The notes below the pieces were generated by a model, which ran no database searches, was not told the origin of the DNA, and saw only the letters and a list, made by a program, of their open reading frames with translations. Below are positions 21,601-33,200 of a stretch of DNA of 64,000 bases, piece by piece. Position 1 is the stretch's first letter; every line of letters starts with the position of its first letter. The position numbers and the translations under genes were made by a program. Source of the stretch: Amphibalanus amphitrite. Lineage: Eukaryota > Arthropoda > Thecostraca > Balanomorpha > Balanidae. The DNA lies in the NCBI RefSeq assembly GCF_019059575.1, contig NW_024881505.1, positions 2,369,515 through 2,433,514 of the forward strand, in the 5' to 3' direction.

Positions 21601-22867
21601 GGCACGTGGACATTATGCGTGCTGATTAGGAGCGTTTAAGAGAATGGCTTAGGATTGCTTGGCTGGTTGTGTGCGTGTTTGTGTTGAAATTTCAGTGGTT
21701 GATTCTTGAGAATCAGGGGAAGGTGTAGTGGGCGAGTTGGGTTTTGGAGGCTGTCGCCTCGGCGCCGCGGGGAGCGTCGGCCGGCCGCCGTCTGCCCCGT
21801 CCCCTCCGGTGTGGACGGAGGGGCACATCTGGCGTCGGAGCGGTCCCGGCGGCCGTTCGTCCCAGTTTCGAGGCCATGCCGGCGCGCCGGATAGGGAAGA
21901 GGGGGAGTCGTGTCCGAGCCATGGGACCGCACGGTGGTGTGTGAGGGTGAGCGAGAAATACAAAGCAATTTGGCAAAGACTACCTTTTACAGTTATTGCA
22001 GAAGCATTGTTTCTGCAAAATATGTCTATGTTAGTGGTTTTCGCTGCCTCTACTCTCTAGGCTGATGAACGGTTGACCTAAGGTCAAATCAGATCCTAAT
22101 AGGTGCACTTTTGAAGAGCTATCGAATACGCTTTTCTGCGACGCTGTAGATCTTCTGGCTCGCGAGCTATGCGTTTGTTAAAAATGTCGAAATAAAATGT
22201 TACCGATGAATTTTACTTTTAATGACCTGCAATGACCTCAACATAAACCTGAGCGAAAAATGGCTCGGATTCTTCCATGAAAAAGATGTAAGAGCTATCG
22301 GTGTTTTTTAAACTTCTTAGCTGAGTCTTAGCTAATGGAATGTGGCCGAAAAAGACCCGCCCCCACCATGATGGAGTTGACCGAGACCCATACCGGGCGC
22401 GGGTTGAAAGCGCTCGGTATTTCCACCTAACTCGATGTTTTGTTATCGGAACACTGCATTGCTGCAGAATATGCAAATGCCAAATGGTTCTTGATTCGAA
22501 AAGATTCGCCTATGGAATGGATATGTTACCAACTTTAGCCAAAATTGAAGCTAGGTACATATGTATGTGCGTGATTGCTTTGGCTTTGGAGAATATCCAA
22601 TCCATGATAGAAACAAAGTTACATAGGTTGTTGCTAAAATGGCCTGTAGCTCTTTGAAAACATAATCAGTCAAAACACGCGTCATTAGGACGGTACATCC
22701 TACCTAGGTTTTCATTATGGTCGAATCCTTGAGCCCTTTTCCCCTCTAAGCAGAAAATATGACTTACCTATAGGCTGACGGACCATTCCGGCTATCAACA
22801 ACACGCCCATCACACGCCAGGACCCAACAGTCGCCACCGCTGCTCTTAGCATGCGAGTCACAGCCAT
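15679..22867 (-). CDS. Secreted N-glycan-rich protein, candidate amidated-peptide precursor (3 exons)
   Basis: Minus-strand exons 22768-22867, 16424-16642 and 15679-16079 join in phase 1 at AG|GTAAGT ... TTTTTTCAG and CAG|GTAGTA ... TTTCAG, giving 239 aa. The start at 22867 has a strong context (GCTGCCATGG); the ATG at 22852 is the alternative. The N-terminus MAVTRMLRAAVATVGSWRVM followed by GVLLIAGMV looks like a signal peptide. The body is rich in Ser, Thr, Asn and Pro, with ten N-x-S/T sequons. A basic part follows (KQLWKKLFGGTAAKK). The chain ends RPRKR-YRGRTTIRLG-stop: a dibasic cleavage site, a nonapeptide and a Gly that could supply a C-terminal amide. This is the layout of a neuropeptide precursor, but I recognise no known peptide family. 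The 6.1-kb first intron holds nested transposons and a TRIM-like element. The exon 1-2 link rests on splice sites and phase only. Confidence 0.55.
16229..16347 (+). repeat. CT/CCT-rich low-complexity tract
   Basis: A run of CTCTCTCC, CTCCCTCCC and similar units lies in the second intron of the minus-strand secreted-protein gene. On that strand it is purine-rich (GAGG). Confidence 0.8.
16643..17822 (-). other. Intron sequence, no gene seen
   Basis: This is part of the first intron of the secreted-protein gene. There is a short AT-rich direct repeat of ATATATACATATTTT at about 17291-17345, and nothing else I can defend. Confidence 0.4.
18189..19230 (+). mobile_element. TTAA family 3 element, complete, inserted in its sister copy
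   Basis: TTAA at 18189-18192 and 19227-19230 bound a 1,034-bp element of the same family. The host reads ..CTCAAATTTTAA before it and TTAAGTAAACTTAAATTA after it, so one internal TTAA of the host was duplicated exactly. The inner copy still has that site intact (18545-18548). Confidence 0.92.
18895..18907. promoter_or_regulatory. Perfect IR-1 AGGTCA-G-TGACCT (inner family 3 copy)
   Basis: Same site and context as 5935-5947. It matches the EcR/USP consensus by sequence only. Confidence 0.5.
19574..19586. promoter_or_regulatory. Perfect IR-1 AGGTCA-G-TGACCT (outer family 3 copy)
   Basis: Third family 3 copy of the same site. Confidence 0.5.
20580..20745 (+). repeat. Minisatellite 1 in the TRIM: GGCGAGTGATGCTCGCAGTG units
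   Basis: About five units of 25-36 bp contain GGCGAGTGATGCTCGCAGTG. The core is partly palindromic (GCGAGTGATGCTCGC). Confidence 0.8.
20746..21140 (+). repeat. Minisatellite 2 in the TRIM: ACAGCCGGTGGGGCTGTGG units
   Basis: About fifteen units of 24 bp vary around GTGACAGCCGGTGGGGCTGT. Open frames on either strand are Gly/Ser/Arg or Pro/Ala/Thr repeats that simply echo the unit. Confidence 0.85.
21141..21352 (+). repeat. Minisatellite 3 in the TRIM: about 46-bp unit
   Basis: Four units contain AAATTCCACAGGAGGGCCGT and GTGGCAGTYGCCRG. Confidence 0.85.
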
Positions 22868-24080
22868 GGCAGCGGGCGCAGTCTCCGTACGCGACCGGCC
22901 GCCTACTCTGCGCGATGCACTCGTACCTACAGTCAGCGGCTGAGCTGCCGTCAGCCGTCACCGTGCTGTCACCTGTCAGCTTCGTGGCTGATCGTGACGT
23001 CACTGGATGGCTGTCAGCGGCTACGGCCGCGGCCCGGCCCGGCTACTACACAGGGGGCCAGGGCTTAATTTGATTGGAAGAAAGCAGAGAACTGTGCCGT
23101 CTGCAGGCCTCAGTTCCACCAGAGCGGTTGTCGCTGAGTCCGTTTATAACAATACCTGCCCTTTACATACTTGTTGCGCATAAAAAACTTAGAAATTAGT
23201 GCTTTTATTACTTTTTATATCTGTACTCAGCACGGTTTCAAAATTTTAGGTCTAAGTCTACTCTAGTCTGGCTTAGGAAACCAGATGCGCCTGTGAACAA
23301 TAAATATACGAATAAAAAGTACTCTTAGGAAAAGTACGACTGCAATCGATAAGCGATTGCCCACTTTTAAAGCTACCGCAATAAAATGGGGTTTACCATT
23401 TGACATACGGTCAAAAAACTTTGTACTGCTTTTGAGGGTTTCAGTGGCTTTCTTTTGTCGTCTGAACCTTGTACGGTGTACCAGCTGCTGTATATGCAGC
23501 TGCTGAGCCGTGTAACTACGGCAGCTGAAGCCAGCATCCCCCGACACACGTATCACGGCGGATCGGCGGACATCTGTCGACTGGCGCCGGCGGTGGTCCA
23601 GCCTCCGCCCCTCCCCTTCGTCACCTGGGCGACGGACGACCGCATCGCACGACCGGCGGCGACATCAAATACGGTACACCACCTGTTCCCATTCGTCGCA
23701 CGTGCCACTGGCGGCGGGCGGCTCCTTTGATGCGGCGCCGGGCGGGCGGCACCTTTGAAGCGGCTAATTTCCGTGATCGGCGGCGGTAATGAAGAGCCGC
23801 CTGGGAGTGGTGCGCTGCACAAAGGACGCCATCCGCGCGGCCGGCGGCCGGCGGCCGGCGGCACCCGTTTGATGTCACCCGCAGCCGGCTATTAGGCCGC
23901 GATTCGGTAATTATCAGAGCGCCGGTCGGAAGGGTTATGACGGATAATTGCGCCCGCTTGGCCCGGGGAGGGCGGTGGCCGGCGGCAGGGCGGGTCGTTC
24001 CCAGCACCTCGGTACATCGGTCACTGCCGCCGCAGGTCACAGAGACAGACAGGCCCGGCGGCCGCGGACGGACTGCGGAG
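22868..24080. other. Upstream flank of the secreted-protein gene, GC-rich
   Basis: No gene supported. The stretch 23540-24080 is GC-rich with GGCGGCC repeats around 23835-23862. It may hold the minus-strand promoter, but I see no defined motif. Confidence 0.35.
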
Positions 24081-24085
24081 TCGGG

Positions 24086-24400
24086 ACTGTGGGTAACCCG
24101 AGAGCCGTCAGAACTGAGGTAACCCGAGAGCCGTCAGAACTGAGGTAACCCGAGAGGTCAGGGCTGTGGGTAACCCGAGAGGTCAGGGCTGTGGGTAACC
24201 CGAGAGGTCAGGAATGTGGGTAGCCTGAGAGGAGAACGGTAGGTAATATGAAAGGTCACTCAAAACTTAAGCCTGTGGGTAACGGGAGAAGTCAGAACTA
24301 AGTCAGCCTGTGGGCAACGGGAGCCGTCAGAACTTTGGTCTTAGGGTACCTAACGGGGGAAATGAAAGCTGTGGGTAATCCGAGAGGCTAGAGGGTGGCC
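24086..24400 (+). repeat. Minisatellite, GGGTAACCCGAGAGGTCAG units
   Basis: About eight units of 28-31 bp, clean at the left (24086-24235) and decayed to the right. Most units include GGTAACCCGAGAG followed by GTCAG. Confidence 0.8.
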
Positions 24401-24502
24401 GAAAGAGAAATAGCCTGAATGAGAAGTCAAAATAAGATCTTGCTTAGAGGACGGTGGTGGTGTTCAGAACTGCTAATGTGTTCGCTTGTCTCACTTCCTA
24501 GG

Positions 24503-25514
24503 TTAACCCGCGCACCGACGGGGGTCTGCGCCAACTTCGCACCGACGGGGGGGGGGGGGGGGCGGATGACCGCCCCCCCTGAGATCTCGAGAACGAAGCA
24601 AGATAGCGACAAGTGGTAAACGGCATCGGATACGCACGGACAAGGTCTACAATTTTTACTAAGGTCATTTTCAGGTCAGGTCAAAGATGACGTCACAGGG
24701 GTCGAAAAAGTCAAAATGGCGGCGCTAGATATGGAGAGAGTTTTTCTCGAATAACTTTCGAATTAGTCAAGATAGGAACAAACTAAGGGCATCATCGTGA
24801 TCCTCTCGTCAATCCGCATCGAATAATATATATGTTGACCTCGAAAGGTCAAGGCCAAAGGTTGACCTCAGGTCACGTGACCTCGAGGTCATCATGTATA
24901 TCATTCGATGCGTCTTGACGAGCTGAACACAATGAGACCATCCGCGCGGCTGTATCTTGTTCCTGTACGGAGTTATTGGCAAAAAACCGCTGGTGACCTT
25001 TGATGACGTCACATGACCTTACAGCTGCCCAACAGCAAAACAGACCTCAAGGTAGTGAAGGTTGATCATATATGAAGTCATGAATGGTATATGGGGCCAT
25101 TCCGACCCGTTTTAGTGGTAAAAACAGGGAGTTGATTTTTCCCCTATTGACTTATAATGGGGAGGTCGCGAAATTGACCTGACCTTAGGTCACCGACATC
25201 AAAATTCCGAGATAAACAAATTGTAGCTACTAAGGACCTAATAACATCCTGCGACTTTCAAAGGCCTCCGACATCTACTGTAGCTCTGGCACGGTGACAA
25301 AGTTGCAAAAAAGTGACTTGAGGTTGGGTCATTCAAAGTGACCTGGTGACCTGACCTTGAAAGTTAGGAGGTTCAAACTTGCACACCATGTGCAAAATTG
25401 ATGAGAGAATAGTCGTACCAAATTTCGTGGCGCTACGCGCCGCGGTTTTCCCGCTATCCGCGAAAAACCTCAGGGGGGGGCGGATACCCGCCCCCCCGTC
25501 GGTGCGCGGGTTAA
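24503..25514 (+). mobile_element. TTAA family 4 element, complete
   Basis: TTAA 24503-24506 and 25511-25514 bound a 1,004-bp element with terminal inverted repeats CCCGCGCACCGACGGGGG. C-run/G-run hairpins sit just inside both ends. It contains AGGTCACGTGACCT (24870-24883), TGACGTCA and many TGACCT units. It is non-coding. Confidence 0.92.
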
Positions 25515-26880
25515 ACGGTTTACCTATGCTCCAGAAAAACCGCGAAAGTGGACTTTTTGCCGAATACTTTTTCTGCAAAAACTTTTGATCTGATTTTTTT
25601 AGCATTCTCTCGTAGAGAGGATGTTGAATGATATACAAGTAATTTGACCCAAAAAGGTCAACTCTAAAATCTGAATTCAAGCTTCGAGGTCATGACGACT
25701 GGAGTAGGTCATACTGTGAGTGCGTATATCTCGCTCAATATCGTTAACTTGAACGCATCCAAGGCTTTCATCGCTTGAGCGTGTTTCAATCAAGTGACCT
25801 GTAGCTGTCGAAGTATGGTAACCTTACATGATTTGATTGATTATCTCAGGGGTATAACGATTAAAGGCGGACCAGGGATTTAATTTTCCGATTCATTTTT
25901 CAATATGCTTACCAGTTACACGATGTTTGAGAGCCGTATGACTCGTCCAAAAGCAATGGCGGCGGAACACCTTCAATTAGAGGGGGGGGGGGGGGGCACT
26001 GCCGACTTTTGGTCCCATTCTATCCATGCAACGCCCATAGGGCTAATGTAAAAATGCCAAAATGAAAGGGGGTACGGTACCCCGGTGCCCCCCCCCTCGT
26101 TCCGCCGCCTATGTCCAAAAGAGAAATACCGAGCTCATTTTTTACCTTTATCAACACACAAATGGAGAAGTCACAAAATTGATCTGAGCTTAGGTCACCG
26201 ATATCATAACTCAAGATATACGTACGTATCATACGTACTGTTATTTTACTTTAACCAATCGCTTAAAGTTTTACTAATGCCCAACGTTCGTTATTGTAGC
26301 ATATGCTGAACATCGTAACTTTTCCTGATGTTAGGTCACTTGACGCGACCTGGCGACCTGACTGAGGGACCTTAGTTTTGAATTTGCACATGTGCGTAAA
26401 ACATATACCCAGTCCTTATGATAAGGTTATACTGTCACATACCGCGAGGGGAGGGTGAGGGGGGGGGGTGTCACCCCCCAACAGAGCACGAACCGTATAG
26501 TCCAACTGGTGACCTCTGAGGTCAGCTCAAAGACCCAAAGGTCGGGTCCGGTTTTAGGTGAACAACCCAGACAATAGACCTCCAATGACCTCATCATAGA
26601 CCTGAACGGTTGGTAACGGTTGCAGACGACAGAGACGCGGTTTTTGTTTTTGCCGCGTCGAAACTCGATTTCGAATGCCGTTCACTTCGTTATTCGTGCG
26701 TCATAAGACGCTACCTGACTTTCTTGCTCAAATAGCGTTGAGTTCGCAAGCTTTGCGTACATATTCCCAAGAACGCTAACACTGAAAGAATGGACATTTT
26801 AGGTATGATCTCAGTTGTGACCTGACCTTTGATGCGACCTTACACATGACCAAAGTACTTTCTTCATGATTTTGAACGCT
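25515..26880. other. Further TGACCT-rich, probably transposon-derived DNA
   Basis: The stretch has the same style as the TTAA elements (TGACCT runs and a GGGGGGGGTGTCACCCCCC hairpin at 26460-26479), but I could not define both ends. It contains a family 5 insertion. No gene is seen. Confidence 0.4.
25958..26109 (+). mobile_element. Short TA-type MITE (family 5), copy 1
   Basis: Ends are GGCGGCGGAAC and GTTCCGCCGCC, total 152 bp. The interior CACTGCCGACTTTTGGTCCC is shared with copies at 36433 and 54841. TA follows the right end. Confidence 0.8.
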
Positions 26881-26929
26881 TTTTAGTGTGGAAAATGGAA
26901 ATCTTTCGAATAGCAGTGCCCCGGATGTG

Positions 26930-27266
26930 CTGGTTCTCCTAACTGTCCCATGCCTACGTCCCTGTCCCTCTCCACTCCCCCCTTTCCAGCCCGGCGCGCA
27001 GACCGAGCGCCGCCGGCGGCCTCTCGGAGGTTCCCGGTCGCTCCGACTGGCCGCAGGGCGGCGCTAGTGTTCCCCCCGTGCCGCCGCCGCGCCGTCCGCG
27101 CCAGAGATCTAAGAGCGTTCGGAGGGTTCGGTTGTGCGTGCGGCGCTCGTGGTGAATAGGGACAGCAGCGCCGGTTGGGGCGGCAAGAGCAGGCGAGCTC
27201 GACGCCGAGTGCTAGTGAGGAGGTGTCACGGAGTGCAATGTGATCCTGCGGAGAGTCAGGAACAGA
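26930..27266 (+). other. Probable 5' leader and promoter-proximal region of nkd
   Basis: GC-rich sequence without transposon signature leads directly to the ATG at 27267 (AACAGAATGG). The transcription start cannot be fixed from sequence. Confidence 0.35.
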
Positions 27267-30200
27267 ATGGCCACGATCCTGAAGTGGTGGAAAATGAAGG
27301 TGCTCGGCGGATACAAGACGATGCCAGGTATGTTGGTTCTGGAATGGTGTTTTTGTGGATGGATGCCTGTCGTCGTTGCTTTGTTGTCGAGCGAGCATCT
27401 TGTGCTTTGGTGTGAGTTCAGTTGTGTTGCGATGTGGGATGACACATTTTGTAGGACATTGAAATTTGAAACAAAGCATCGATCTGTGGTCGCCCTAAGT
27501 AGTGGCACGGTTTTGGTCCCACACTTAGGTAGGTTCCAATATTAAACTGCCCTTTTTATTGCAGGACCCTTTTCGAAAACATCAGGCTGGACACTTGCAC
27601 GTAGATTTTAAAATTGGACGTTTGCCTAAAGCGTATTTTAGTCATTTTGCCTCCAATATCACCATACGTTCATTTTCATGAGTTTTACTTTTACTTCCAT
27701 TAGTGTTCCACAGGTTTCCTTTTGCTTACTTTTACTGGATAGACGCCCCATTAAGCACATATTTTACTTTGTTCCCGCTGGATATTGTTTTGGAATGACC
27801 ACAAACTCGCAGGGCTCCATACCGTATGTGCCGTCGCTGCTGTCCGTCCGTTCCGTTTCCCCACTCCACTCGCCCCCACGGGCCGCGCCAGTCTCCCCTC
27901 CGTCCCTCCCCGCCGCGCTGGTGCGTAGCTGGGCCGCGTCCGGCTCGCCGCCCGGTTCCGCCGCCGCTCTGCCGCTCTCCCCTCTGCCCGCTCTCTCCCG
28001 GCTGCGCGCGGCCAAATTCCGCCCTCCCCCCGGCCGGCCGCCGCCGCTGCCGCCGGCTTATCTCTGGCGGCGGCGCCGTTTGAAGCCGGCCGCCAGCGAA
28101 TAACATGCGCCCGGGCCCATCGGCGCGGCGGATCAAAGCGCGCCGCTCTGGCGCGCTGCCAACCATCAACACCCTACAATTTAGCGGCGCGGCGCCAGCG
28201 GGATGGCGCCGCTGCGGCGGCCGCGCGCCCGAGCGCGGCGGCCCGTGTGCACCGGCCGGCCATGGCGGCCCGCGCTGACCTGCACGGTGCATCCAGCCGC
28301 GTGACGGCCGCACCGTCACCCCGGCGTCACGGCGCCAGTCTTCCTGTGGCCGCTCTGCCGCTGACGTGACCAACCAGCACCGCCAACTCAGCCGCGACTT
28401 CACCGTTCGTCTTCCTATTAGGTCACCGTTCTTTGAAGCATGGATACCGCTGCCGTAAATATAGCGTGCAACTGGTCACTGGTTGACATTAATGTAGGAT
28501 AGTAAATGCACGAAACGGTTGAGCGTTTAAAAATTAAACGGCTTTACCTACACCTCAGTTTCAGCTAGGATGAACTGAGCTGGACTGAACTATGATCACT
28601 AATGGCCAGGGTCAAGCATGACAAGGCTGCCCTGCCCGTAACGCCGTCTCGACTGGCCTGGCGCCGTTTTCTGGCGCCTTCTGCCCGTGCCGCTGTCTGG
28701 TTTGAAGCACTAATTGGGCCGAGTGAAGCACTGCCTCCGGGCTGCCGCAGATCGACGCCACGATATGCAGCTCTAATGCGTCGCTGAGCGGAGCGCCGTG
28801 ACGTCACTGCGCCGCTGGTCGGGCGGAGGTTTGTCAGCGAGTCTAATCGGTCCGACTCCGCTATGGTTTGCCGGCTGGCGGCGGCGGCCCTCCTTTGCCG
28901 GCGGGCGTAAATAGTGGCTCGTGACGCGGCCGGCTGAGCGGCGGCTGATTTTTGTCGGCACCGCTTTGGAGCGCGCTCACGCCATGGTCGGGCCGACGGT
29001 CGGCTCACGAGTCGGGCGCGCCGCCGGCTCCGCTCAGCAGGCAGAACCGGCTCCGGCCAGCCGCTTGGCAGCCGGTGACGTCAGGCGGCGCAGCAGCGCT
29101 GTATATGGCGCGGCGGCGGCTGCGCGCGCGCTGCGCACTTTCCTGGCGTTTGTTTCTCGCTGCTGGCCGGCCGCAGCCCCCGGCACCCCTCTGTGCAGCA
29201 GGATTAAAGGAGCCGCCGGCAGTGCGGCCTCGGACCGGGCCCATTGATCCCCTCTATCGCCGCGTGCATCTAACGCCCGCGCCCGTTTGATGTCGCCTGC
29301 TATTGCCGGCTCCAAAAGCAGAAGCCCGTAGTATACACTGCGGGGGAGCCCTAATTCGGGAACCCCTTCGGCCCTCCCCAGCTGTCTGCAGTGACATTTC
29401 GTTTTACTGGGGCATCCCAAGCCTGGTTTATTTATAAGCTCGTGTATGATCAAAGGGAACATGAACTTTGTTATTGTGTGCAAAGTCTAACATCACAGAA
29501 AACAAGCTAAATCCAGTCACTTTGCTATGCTTTGGAAGTACTTGCCCTTTTCACCGTCCTGATTAGAACATCAAACAATGCCGGAACGGCTTCGGTCAAT
29601 GACCAAAATTCATTGTACAATGTACATGTCAGCCGACAAGCCGAACGCTCCACAGCTCAGTCCATATCTACAACAAGCGCCGCACCTCTGGCTCTGGCGG
29701 CCGTATCGTCCCCCCCCCCCCGCCCCCCCCCCCGGGGTCGCACCTGCCCCGCGACCTTCCGACCCTCGCCTCGATGTCGTCGGCTGGCTCCGGCGGTTAC
29801 AGGACAATTTGCCGAACTGCATTTTGCCGAATGCTTATTCGCCGAATGTCAATATGTCGAATGCATTTTGCCGACGTGTCTTTTTGCCGACGTGTCAAAA
29901 GGGCGAAGTGCTAAAAGTCGAAATGCAATTTGCCGACATGCCTTTTTGCCGACGTGCAATAAGTCGAAAATGTCAATTTGCCGAAATGTCAATTTGTCGA
30001 AAAGTCAATTCGCCGAAATGCTAATTTGCCGAAATGCTAATTAGTCGAAATGTAAATTTGCCGAAATGTAAATTTGCCGAAATGTCCATTTGCCGAAAAG
30101 TCAATTAGTCGAAATGACAATTCGTCGAAATGCTAATTTGCCGAAATGCTAATTAGTCGAAATGTAAATTTGCCGAAGTGTCAATTAGTCGAAATGTCAA

Positions 30201-33200
30201 TTTACCGAAAAGTCAATTAGTCGAAATGTCCATTTGCCGAAATGCCAATTAGCCGAAATTAACCTAACCTAACGTGACCCGTAAGTATTAACTTTAGGAC
30301 CGACTCGCTTTTCAAAGGTAAAGAAACCCACTTACATGTCACCAAAGTATAAGAAAAACATAGCCAAACCTTACCTAACCTGACCTACTGTTTTTTGCCT
30401 ACCCGTGGATAAGGAAGAAGATACTCACATGAATAGATTGCAGACAATGATAAGTCAATTATCTTTAGGTTAAGTGGTTGTGCATCAGGCTTCAGGCCTT
30501 CGGCCTGAAGCCAGATACACGTCAATTTAACCCTCGCCCATGTAGGGGGGGGGGTGCAACCCCCCTGAGGTTTTCTTAGCTACACGCCGAACCGTTTCAG
30601 ATAGCCTGCTCAAATTTTCAGTACCCTTTGGAGCATCCTTTGCGCTACTTTTGGTAATTTTTTTGTCAAGGTCATATCAGGTCACGGAGTTATGACGTCA
30701 TAAAGGGAACAACCTCCGGCCAGATTTACGCTAGATTGGAGATTGCTTCACATTGGTATAAATGCCGACTGACCTGACGCACTGATGGATTGTTTTAGAA
30801 TCACAACTGGCTGATTTGACATTGGCACAGTGTCTGTTGACATTTTGAAGGGCACTAAAGGTCAAGGTAAGGTCAGTGACCTCGGTTGACCTGTAATGAC
30901 TTCTTGCACTTGTATGCCTTTTAGGGGTATTTTGATGCCCTGAATTCGAATTTGCTATCCATTTCAGGCACCGTCGGTTGTTTCTTGTAGTTAATTTTGG
31001 GTCAGGGTCAGGTCAGTGACGTCACACGCCTGACGTGACCCAATGCACAAATGACCTTGCAGACTTCCGATGCTCCCAACGCATCATTTTTAGAGGTATG
31101 ACATCGAAATACACACCAAACGATAGAGAATTGATCAAGGATCACGATAGTGAAGGTTTCAAGTCGATATCTTTTACCGTTTTGCTGCAATTGGCGCGGA
31201 AAGCTGAAAAAAAGTTTGATTTTTCCGAAAATTTGACCTTTGACCTGTCATAAGTAGGTCAAATGTTGACCTAGGACCAAAAATATACCACCAATCGCGA
31301 GAGCTCGTTGAGAGCAATCCGTTGGTCTTTTCCGCTAAGCTCTACGACGCTTCGTTTTCAAACGCCAGGGGGGGGTCGCACCAACCCCCCCCCCCTGCAT
31401 GGGCGAAGGTGGCAAAGCACCGTTTACGGGCGAGGGTTAACCCTCACCGGACCTATTGGTTTTCTATATACGCGCCGGCCGAGGTGGTAATTGCTGAAAG
31501 GCGATTTGCCGAATGTCATTTTGCCGAATGCATTTCGCCGAATGTCATTTTGCCGATGTGCTTTTTGCCGACGTGTCAAAAAGTCGCAATGCCATTTGCC
31601 GACATGCCTTTTTGCCGAAATGCCTATTTGCCGAAATGCTTATTAGTCGTTTCGCCCATGGTGGAGTTGGCGCGTCGCGGAAAAAAACGAGCGTGTGCGC
31701 CGTTACGAGACGCAGAGATTGATACCCGATTTTAAGGTCCTACGTCAACCGGTGACCTCTGAGGTCAGGTCAAATGCTCCAAGGTACGGTACAGTTTTTG
31801 GCGAAATATTTCGCCAAAAAGGTCCGCGATTTTAGCAGCATCGTGTTTGCCTTGCTTAGGCGCGTCAAATGATATAATTTGTGTTTGGGTCAGGTCAACT
31901 TAGGGTGTTGACCTCAGGTCACGGTCAGGTCAGCACCCCCAGGTCATGAAGTTGGTGGAAAGAGGTCATGTCGCATATCATTCGATTCGGCAGGTCTTTC
32001 TGAGTCCATTGGTGGCTTTCCCGACTTGCTAGCTAATTTGATCGGGAGTTATTGACGAAAAACTAATATGACCTTGATGACGTCATAAATGACGTCACGC
32101 AAGGTCAACATTGCAAAAGTTACGCGTCTTACCTTGCAAGGAAGGCGTCAAATCACGATTCTGTGTGCTTGAGATAGTTAGAGGTTGTTCCCGGCGCCAG
32201 AATAGCAGTTTTCATTTTTCTTCTTGACTTATAATGGCGAGGTCACGAAAATGACCTGACCTCAAATAACCTTTAGGAAAATCTGAGATATACAAGCTGT
32301 GAGACTCGTAATGGATATTAGGTCCTGCATGTTTCATTTCCCTGTGAAAGCTCCTCTGGCCGTGAGGGCGTTGCGAAGTTGCGACATCTGAAGACCGTGC
32401 AGAGGTTCACTTATGACGTCATAGGTCGGTGACCTGACCTGACCCGAAAATGCGTTTGGTGTCAAAAGATCCGGCTTGAATCAAAGGTCAGCTATGCCAA
32501 GTTTCAGCTCTCTATCGCCGGCGTGTTCGGAGCTATCGCGAAAAAACCCTATGGGGGTGCGGCACCCGCACCCCCCTCGGCCGGCGAAGGTTAACCTAAA
32601 AATATTTGACTTACCTTTGCCTGTAATCTCTCCTAAGGCATTGCCTTCGGCACTGCACTGCTTCGCCACGAGCAATTTGATGTTTATTTCGACATGGTAT
32701 TGGTGCTTTTAAACTTGCCTGTGCCATGAATAATTATTAGTTATGAAATCAGGAGGTCAAAGGATACCGATCATGTGATTTGCTTCTTACTTGGGGATTG
32801 CACCAAAAGTAAATTGGTGATCGGTCCTAAGTAAATAAACACCACCTAACCTAACCTAACCTAACCTAACCTAACATAGGTTTGCAGATTGACATTTCGG
32901 CGAAGTTATATTTCAACTAATTGACATTTCGGCAAACTGCCAATTCGGCAGATTGACATTTCGGCAAATTTACATTTCGGTAAATTGACATTTCGGCAAA
33001 TTGACATTTCGGCAAATTGACATTTCGGCAAATTGACATTTCGGCAAATTGACATTTCGGCAAATTGACATTTCGGCAAATTGACATTTCGACTAATTGA
33101 CATTTCGACTAATTGACATTTCGACTAATCGACATTTCGGCAAATCGCTTTTCGGCAAATTTACATTTCGACTAATAAGCATTTCGGCAAATTGGCATTT

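Larger units (their letters stand above)
20011..21991 (+). mobile_element. TRIM-like non-autonomous LTR retrotransposon
   Basis: Two direct repeats of 268 bp (20011-20278 and 21724-21991) read as identical. Both begin TGTAGTGGGC and end CCTTTTACA, the TG..CA ends of LTRs. The 5-bp sequence GTTAT flanks both sides (20006-20010 and 21992-21996), a standard LTR-element target duplication. A purine tract AGGGGAAGG sits immediately before the right LTR. The 1,445-bp interior encodes no gag, protease, reverse transcriptase or integrase; most of it is three tandem-repeat arrays. No primer-binding site is obvious after the left LTR. Identical LTRs point to a recent insertion. It lies in the first intron of the minus-strand secreted-protein gene. 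Confidence 0.9.

Noticed and set aside
22764..23003. Cysteine-rich minus-strand frame (CRYECIAQ.. CARCHGC)
   Set aside because: It overlaps the signal-peptide exon in a different frame and its junction phase does not fit exon 16424-16642, whereas the signal-peptide frame does.
27732..29290. Several 100-220 codon frames in GC-rich nkd intron 1
   Set aside because: They overlap on both strands, lack splice partners and reflect the scarcity of stop codons in GC-rich DNA.
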